Source: Tildeniella torsiva UHER 1998/13D (GTDB lineage: Bacteria; Cyanobacteriota; Cyanobacteriia; Phormidesmidales; Phormidesmidaceae). From it: a DNA stretch of 64,000 bases. Positions 59,848 to 64,000 of this stretch are shown here, in pieces. The notes beneath the pieces were generated by a model. It searched no databases, had not been told where the DNA came from, and saw only the letters and a list, made by a program, of their open reading frames with translations. Made by a program: the position numbers and the translations under genes. The DNA lies in assembly GCA_019358835.1 (NCBI GenBank), contig JAHHIH010000030.1, positions 1 through 64,000 of the forward strand. The letters are read 5' to 3'. Position 1 is the first letter of the stretch. Every line of letters starts with the position of its first letter.

Positions 59848-60507
59848 CTAGTCGTAATAGCCGACGACGGTTTCGGTAGCGTAGCGTACCTTAGGCAGGG
59901 CAGCATACTTGTCATCATCGGCGCGATAGCCTGCTGCACACAGCACCACAGCCGAGTATCCCTGCTCGGGTAGTTGCAGCAACTCGTTAAATTGATCTCG
60001 GTCAAAGCCCTCTAGCGGGCAAGTATCGACCCCTAGCGTGGCCGCAGAGTACATTAAAAATCCCAAAGCAATATAGACCTGCCGGGCCGCCCAATTATCC
60101 ATGGTGATGGGGTAGGGAGGCTCCGCTAAAAAGCCCTTGACCATGCCACCATAGCCATCAAGGGTTTCGGCGGGCACTTGGCGCACTGTCGCCATACGCT
60201 CTATAAACTGGTCAACCTCCGTGGCACCCACGTCTTTTTTGATGGTTAGCACCACCAGATGGGATGCATCGGTGACCTGAGCCTGACCCCAGGCGTGTTC
60301 TTTTAGCTGCTGCCGGAGGACAGGGTTGCGCACTACAAAAAACTTCCAGGGCTGTAGTCCAAAGGATGAGGGAGACAGTACGAGACTTTGCTCTAGGGCA
60401 TTCCATATGGGCTCAGAAATTTTGCGGTTTGGGTTGAACTGCTTGGTGGCGTAGCGCCAGTTGAGCTGCTGAATGACCTGGTCGGGGGTTTGAAGAACAT
60501 GGGTCAT
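59848..60507 (-). CDS. Nitroreductase-family NAD(P)H oxidoreductase
   Basis: A 219-residue FMN enzyme of the NfsB/nitroreductase fold. Markers are the N-terminal FMN-phosphate site RYATKQFNPNRKI, then LSPSSFGLQPWKFFVVRN, DNWAARQVYIALGFLMYSAATLGVDTCPLEGF, and C-terminal CAAGYRADDDKYAALPKVR. The physiological acceptor is unknown; nitroaromatics and quinones are typical. I take the ATG at 60507; the frame is open to 60585, but that part is not family-like. It is convergent with the Nudix gene. Confidence 0.93.
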   Translation of the reverse strand: MTHVLQTPDQVIQQLNWRYATKQFNPNRKISEPIWNALEQSLVLSPSSFGLQPWKFFVVRNPVLRQQLKEHAWGQAQVTDASHLVVLTIKKDVGATEVDQFIERMATVRQVPAETLDGYGGMVKGFLAEPPYPITMDNWAARQVYIALGFLMYSAATLGVDTCPLEGFDRDQFNELLQLPEQGYSAVVLCAAGYRADDDKYAALPKVRYATETVVGYYD

Positions 60508-60632
60508 GGCGGTATAGAGAGTGCGGCAAAAGTAGACTATAGGGTTGTGAACAGTATGAGATTTCTCCCCAAACTGTCCCTCCATGGCATCCTACGCCAT
60601 AGAGCTACTCGCTACGTTAACGCTGGCTACAT

Positions 60633-61376
60633 CTAAGCTGAAACCCTGCTTGGTTCGCCAAGTTCGCCAGCCCCAGAGCCGTAATAGGGCTTGAGCCAGT
60701 CTAGACTCAGTTCGTAGAGATGGTCGATTGCCCAAGTAGCCCGGCGATGAATCATCTGATAAGGGTAGGCGTGGGCGACACCTAGGACGGGTACTCCCGC
60801 CCGCTTAGCAGCCTCGATACCAGCAAAGGAATCTTCGATGGCTAAGCAGTCCGCAGGCTGTAGAACTAAATCAGTGAACTGCTGATTTAGCTGCTCAATG
60901 GCTAGCAAGTAGCCATCTGGGGCAGGCTTGCTCATGCCAACAGAAAGATCGTCTGACGAAATAACCAGCTCCACATGTTTACCCCAGCTAACCTGCGCCA
61001 GCACGGCTTCAATTTCGCTGCATCGCGCCCCAGAGACAATAGCGAGCTTGAGCTGCGCGGCCCGGATTTGGTAGACCAAATCGTCTAACCCAGGGTATAG
61101 CGGTAGCGGATCTAAGGTGGTCAGCACGTCGCGGTAGCGGGTGGCTTTGCGGTTGAGCAATTTTTCTAGGTACTCCTCAGATATGACTCGCCCCTGGCGA
61201 GCGAGCAGATCTTTGAGACAGGCGGCATCGGAGCGGCCTAGGCAGCAGTCCGTTAAGTCTTGAGGGTTGGGCCGCAGGTTTTCTTCCAGGAGTAGTTCAT
61301 CAATTAAACGGCCGTGGATAGCTTCGTCATTGATCACGACGCCGTTGAAGTCGAGTAAAACTGCCTTAAGAGCCAT
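60633..61376 (-). CDS. HAD-superfamily hydrolase (IA, beta-PGM-like), second Asp replaced
   Basis: A 247-residue HAD phosphatase-like protein. Motif I is LDFNGVVIND, so the usual DxD has Asn at the acid/base position (D-x-N). A cap domain with helices follows (about 20-90). Motif II is IVSGARC, motif III the Lys in KPAPDGYLLA, and motif IV CLAIEDSFAGIEAAKRAG. Without the second Asp, phosphatase turnover is expected to be poor; a mutase or other use is possible. The sequence reads as a cyanobacterial group with DFNGV-type motif I, by recall only. It is 125 bases upstream of the nitroreductase on the same strand. Confidence 0.88.
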   Translation of the reverse strand: MALKAVLLDFNGVVINDEAIHGRLIDELLLEENLRPNPQDLTDCCLGRSDAACLKDLLARQGRVISEEYLEKLLNRKATRYRDVLTTLDPLPLYPGLDDLVYQIRAAQLKLAIVSGARCSEIEAVLAQVSWGKHVELVISSDDLSVGMSKPAPDGYLLAIEQLNQQFTDLVLQPADCLAIEDSFAGIEAAKRAGVPVLGVAHAYPYQMIHRRATWAIDHLYELSLDWLKPYYGSGAGELGEPSRVSA

Positions 61377-61708
61377 GACCTAGTCGGAGAGATATTAAGA
61401 GATGTAATGGGGTGAGTTCAGCTTTTAGCTTAGCCCGGTTTTGACTTCTAGCAGTGTCTCCCTAGTCTGATGGACTGGGGTGTTGGAGCCTAGCTAAGGC
61501 TGTGCCCTAGTCGGATAGTGTGTGCCAGTTGCCAGACTGTGAGCACTGAGCTGCGCTCTACGCATTTAGCTCCTGCTCCGTAAAACTACGGGGATCTGCG
61601 TTTGCCCTCCGCGAGAGTACCGTGGATCAACGATGGTGAATACGGGTGTCACTCCCGAGAATAAGGACAGTTCTCAGCGAACCCGCTCTCGTAAGGACAC
61701 CCGCAGAT
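61377..61708. other. Promoter region upstream of sigF
   Basis: The 332 bases contain no gene. A short hairpin CCGTA-AAAC-TACGG lies about 61578-61591. The last 60 bases carry two copies of a TAAGGACA-like box (aataaggacag about 61660 and cgtaaggacac about 61690); the second fits as the ribosome-binding site. In-frame GTG starts up to 61646 exist but are not preferred. Confidence 0.45.
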
Positions 61709-62494
61709 ATGGCTACTCAAACTTCGACCATTCGCTCTCGTGGCATGGAACTGCTGATGCAGTACAAGCAGTCTCCCTCTGTGCAACTGCGTAACAGACT
61801 AGTGCAACTCAATGCTGGCCTAGTCCGCAAGATTGCCCACCGCGTTAGCCACCAGTGCTCCGAGCCCTACGAAGATTTAGAGCAGATTGGCTACATTGGC
61901 CTAATCCGTGCCATTGAGCGATTCAATCCTGGTCAGGGTTGCGCCTTCAGCTCCTTCGCGGTTCCTTACATTCGCGGTGAGATGCTGCACTTCTTGCGCG
62001 ATCGCGGTACTACCGTTAAGATTCCCCGCCGCTGGCAAGATTTGCAAAAAGAGTCACAAAAACTTCAGATGGAGTTGATGCGCAACCTGGGCCGCAACCC
62101 CAGCGATAGCGAAATGGCTGAGGCATTGGGTGTACCGGTCAAAGAATGGCGGGAAGTTAAAATGGCTCACAAAAACCGCCTTCCCCTTAGCCTTGACGCT
62201 ACTGTCTGCCAGCAGGTGGACTCGAACATCACCCTAGGTGAAACCCTGCCTGACAGCCACTATCAGCTGATGCAGGCTTTGGAAGAAGACCGTCAGCAAA
62301 TCCAGCGGGCGCTAAACCAGCTTGAGGCCAAAACCCGTACTGCCATCGAGTTTGTGTTCTTCAAAGGACTGTCCCGTAAAGAAGTGGCTGAGAAAATTGG
62401 CGTTAGCCCTATGACCGTTACCCGCCGCATTCAGCGCGGTGTAGACGAAATGATTGCCTATCTTCAACCCCAGGAGCTGCGCACTGACCCTTAG
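61709..62494 (+). CDS. sigF: Group 3 RNA polymerase sigma factor SigF
   Basis: A 261-residue alternative sigma factor. Region 2 is EPYEDLEQIGYIGLIRAIERFNPGQGCAFSSFAVPYIRGEMLHFLRDRG; region 3 is PRRWQDLQKESQKLQMELMRNLGRNPSDSEMAEALGV; region 4 has LSRKEVAEKIGVSPMTVTRRIQRGVDEM with the helix-turn-helix. In Synechocystis SigF controls pilus, motility and some stress genes. I use the ATG at 61709, giving MATQTSTIRSRGMELLMQYKQSPSV, the family N-terminus. A terminator follows at 62512-62567. It is monocistronic. Confidence 0.95.
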   Translation: MATQTSTIRSRGMELLMQYKQSPSVQLRNRLVQLNAGLVRKIAHRVSHQCSEPYEDLEQIGYIGLIRAIERFNPGQGCAFSSFAVPYIRGEMLHFLRDRGTTVKIPRRWQDLQKESQKLQMELMRNLGRNPSDSEMAEALGVPVKEWREVKMAHKNRLPLSLDATVCQQVDSNITLGETLPDSHYQLMQALEEDRQQIQRALNQLEAKTRTAIEFVFFKGLSRKEVAEKIGVSPMTVTRRIQRGVDEMIAYLQPQELRTDP

Positions 62495-62511
62495 CAGATA
62501 TATCTATTCTT

Positions 62512-62567
62512 ACGAGAGCGATCGCCGTAGACGGCCCTAGACGGGCTATCTACGGCCTTCTCGTTTT
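62512..62567 (+). terminator. Terminator of sigF
   Basis: The nested arms ACGAG/CTCGT (62512-62516, 62560-62564) and GCCGTAGA/TCTACGGC (62524-62531, 62549-62556) form a two-part stem ending in TTTT. It is 18 bases after the stop codon. Confidence 0.75.
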
Positions 62568-62603
62568 AATGCTGTTGGCTTATAGCTAGGTTAAGGCAGA
62601 GCC

Positions 62604-62677
62604 GTCATTCCCGCACAGGTGGGATTTCACCAGCCCGTAGCCGCTCTTAAATGGATTCCTGTGAAGACGGGAATGAC
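62604..62677. repeat. Dispersed inverted repeat (GTCATTCCCG ... CGGGAATGAC)
   Basis: The perfect 10-bp outer arms (62604-62613, 62668-62677) and inner CACAGG/CCTGTG arms enclose a looser centre. Elements with GTCATTCCCG ends are a widely found bacterial intergenic repeat. It lies between sigF and tRNA-Pro. Confidence 0.65.
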
Positions 62678-62779
62678 AGACAGGGATCGTTGCAGACAAA
62701 ACGCCCTAATGATGTCGGCTATGGCTATATAACCTGAGTACCCTGTAGAAAAAAATACAGCTGATGAAATTCTGAATAG

Positions 62780-62811
62780 CAAAAAGCCTTGCTATATAGC
62801 AAGGCTTTTTG
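62780..62811 (-). terminator. Bidirectional terminator for tRNA-Pro
   Basis: CAAAAAGCCTTGC (62780-62792) and GCAAGGCTTTTTG (62799-62811) form a perfect 13-bp hairpin with a TATATA loop, giving a T run on both strands. It lies 4 bases after the tRNA-Pro 3' end. Confidence 0.85.
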
Positions 62812-62815
62812 TATA

Positions 62816-62889
62816 TCGGAGCGGCGGGATTTGAACCCACGACCCCCACTACCCCAAAGTGGTGCGCTACCAAGCTGCGCTACGCCCCG
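62816..62889 (-). tRNA. tRNA-Pro (anticodon GGG)
   Basis: The 74-base gene has acceptor CGGGGCG/CGCTCCG with discriminator A, D-arm TAGCGCAGCTTGGTAGCGC, anticodon stem CCACT/AGTGG with loop TTGGGGT (anticodon GGG), and T-arm GTGGGTTCAAATCCC. CCA is not encoded. It is followed at once by a strong hairpin terminator. Confidence 0.96.
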
Positions 62890-62978
62890 GTCTATTTCGG
62901 TTGTCCTTACCTAGAGTAACACAGGGATGTACATGACCAAATGAAATCTGAGAATCTACAGCCTGTTTCAGAAAATCC

Positions 62979-63347
62979 TTAAAACACCACAAGCTGGAAG
63001 ATGGCCTGAAGAATTTGCTGGCTTGCTTCAACGTCCCACTCCCCCTCACATCGGCGACCTGACTTGAGAATGAAGCGTATGCTGTAGGCCTCTGGAAAGC
63101 CATCTGCTTCTAGCCAAAGATGATTGGCTTCTGCTTCACAGGTAATGCGCTCATCGTCCATGAGTTCACAGGCGATCGCCTGCATAGTTGAACTCACTTC
63201 CATCGCTAACTTCTGAAAAGTATAAAACTCGACTTTGGTTAGCTCCATGGCCCAGCTAGAGCCAGCTAACAGTCCATAGTAGTCACTGTCATGGGAGTTC
63301 CAGCCGAGCCGCCACCCAATACCTTCCTTGGTCAACCGCTCACCCAT
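62979..63347 (-). CDS. DUF1818 family protein
   Basis: A 122-residue soluble protein of the cyanobacterial/plastid DUF1818 family: LTKEGIGWRLGWNSHDSDYYGLLAGSSWAMELTKVEFYTFQKLA, then ACELMDDERITCEAEANHLWLEADGFPEAYSIRFIL and GRRCEGEWDVEA. The function is unknown. It lies 23 bases downstream of rpoZ on the same strand, so the two genes probably form one transcript. The tRNA-Pro gene follows. Confidence 0.9.
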   Translation of the reverse strand: MGERLTKEGIGWRLGWNSHDSDYYGLLAGSSWAMELTKVEFYTFQKLAMEVSSTMQAIACELMDDERITCEAEANHLWLEADGFPEAYSIRFILKSGRRCEGEWDVEASQQILQAIFQLVVF

Positions 63348-63370
63348 GGGCGCGGCCAGTCCTGGTGCTA

Positions 63371-63598
63371 TTATTCGCCAATAATCTCAGGCTGTGTCAA
63401 CTCATCAGACATCTCGATGATGGCCCGCAGCACAGGCTTCATCTTGGGGTCTTCGTAGTTCTCAAAATCTTCGAAGCGTCTCCGCTGCGCTCGGTTGGCT
63501 ACTTGTACCGTAATTCGGTAGCGGTTTGAAGCAGCCCGAATTAGGTCTTCGCTACGTCGCATAACCTGGGTACTGTCGAAAGGAGAGCGCTTAGCCAT
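63371..63598 (-). CDS. rpoZ: RNA polymerase omega subunit
   Basis: The 75-residue omega subunit helps assemble RNA polymerase. The cyanobacterial form is recognised by [65 protein letters not shown] start at the ATG at 63598 (MAKRSPFD); the frame is open upstream, but those residues are not family-like. DUF1818 lies downstream on the same strand. Confidence 0.95.
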   Translation of the reverse strand: MAKRSPFDSTQVMRRSEDLIRAASNRYRITVQVANRAQRRRFEDFENYEDPKMKPVLRAIIEMSDELTQPEIIGE

Positions 63599-63721
63599 AA
63601 CAACCTGGATAAATAAACAATGCAAGCCCCCATTCTACCAAGAATCTTCGGCATCGTGCCTCCAATTCCACATAGCTGCGTAGGGTAGAACTTACGATCG
63701 CTCTTGAATATTCCAATGCAT

Positions 63722-64000
63722 TCAGGCTTGACTCTGTAACCGTTGCTTAAGACGACCTGGATCGCCCTTATCCAAGACTTGCCCGGCCTCTAGCAAAAAG
63801 GCGCGATCGCAGTAGTCGAGTTCCACCAGTCTATGGGTAACCCATAGGGCCGTTAGACCCCGCTCTTTTACCAGATCTCGTACCCGTTTCACCAAGTCAA
63901 TTTGACTATCAGGATCCAGTAGAGCCGTAGGTTCATCTAGCAATAATACATGGCAGTGGCGGGCGATCGCCCCCGCAATGGCTACCCGCTGCTTTTGCCC
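63722..64000 (-). CDS. ABC transporter ATP-binding protein (C-terminal part, cut by window edge)
   Basis: The 92 codons visible give the end of an ABC ATPase: a signature tail GQKQRVAIAGAIARH, Walker B LLLDEPTALLDPDSQ, H-loop ALWVTHRLVELDYCDRAFLLEAG and a C-terminal RLKQRLQSQA. The N-terminal Walker A lies beyond the window, so the substrate group is unknown. The order of motifs suggests a stand-alone ATPase rather than a fused transporter. The gap to rpoZ (about 120 bases) is AT-rich. Confidence 0.9.
   Translation of the reverse strand, partial: GQKQRVAIAGAIARHCHVLLLDEPTALLDPDSQIDLVKRVRDLVKERGLTALWVTHRLVELDYCDRAFLLEAGQVLDKGDPGRLKQRLQSQA

Overview
The window is chromosomal DNA of a cyanobacterium, most likely a filamentous Leptolyngbya/Nodosilinea-like lineage. 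The evidence is the very frequent HIP1 octamer (gcgatcgc), a moderately high G+C content, and markers of oxygenic phototrophs: CP12, a carboxysomal-type beta-carbonic anhydrase, a flavodiiron protein, the FdC2 ferredoxin, a group 3 sigma factor (SigF), a DUF92/VTE6 homologue, y-type thioredoxin, COP23, DUF1818 and DUF1824. The genus is an inference. Gene order is the scattered, short-operon type usual in this phylum, and I see no prophage, CRISPR array or rRNA operon.

Region by region. 1-7.8 kb: a possible truncated gene at the left edge, then a gamma-glutamylcyclotransferase-like protein, trpB, two DUF29 paralogues about 4 kb apart, an RNase D-like exonuclease, a cysteine-free CP12, an RRM protein, two envelope or membrane hypotheticals, ccaA and a lipoprotein. 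8.1-13 kb: a type I secretion pair, a cyclic-nucleotide-domain/degenerate-C39 ABC exporter and a HlyD adaptor, with no cargo or TolC gene beside it. 13.3-18.9 kb: a CmpR/NdhR-type LysR regulator, a GFA-family protein, a hypothetical, hisA, fabI and a serine hydrolase. 18.9-21.8 kb: a broken CPBP protease gene, a 374-residue acidic protein without a single Lys, Arg, His, Cys or Trp, and radC. 21.9-30.1 kb: DUF1824, a large AMIN/VirB10-like envelope protein, COP23, a catalytically odd alpha/beta hydrolase, a nine-repeat WG lipoprotein, a DnaQ-like exonuclease and a WecG/TagA glycosyltransferase. 30.6-35.9 kb: an Flv1-type flavodiiron protein and the menF-menD pair for phylloquinone synthesis. 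36-41.2 kb (minus strand): an orphan histidine kinase, a two-cluster ferredoxin, hisZ overlapping a DnaJ-TPR gene, an inositol monophosphatase and fdC2. 41.4-50.5 kb: tRNA-Ser(GGA), a coiled-coil/EamA transporter fusion, a PAS histidine kinase, a UbiB kinase, a DegT aminotransferase and ribD. 50.6-61.4 kb: a thioredoxin-like protein, a CHASE2-GGDEF-EAL protein, a small membrane protein, DUF92/VTE6, an RsbW-like ATPase, DUF1350, a nucleophile-less alpha/beta hydrolase, y-type thioredoxin-folK-Nudix, a nitroreductase and a HAD hydrolase. 61.7-64 kb: sigF, tRNA-Pro(GGG), DUF1818, rpoZ and a truncated ABC ATPase.

Themes. Much of the content serves carbon and redox physiology: carbonic anhydrase, CP12, the LysR regulator, flavodiiron protein, ferredoxins, thioredoxins, quinone biosynthesis and UbiB. 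Several genes look like enzymes that have lost catalytic residues: the C39 domain of the exporter, two alpha/beta hydrolases, CP12 without its redox cysteines, and the flavodiiron protein with a non-canonical metal site. The most unusual gene is the Lys/Arg/His/Cys/Trp-free repeat protein at 19754-20878. Its composition fits an exported acidic beta-repeat protein and makes it a candidate, though unproven, substrate of the orphan type I exporter.
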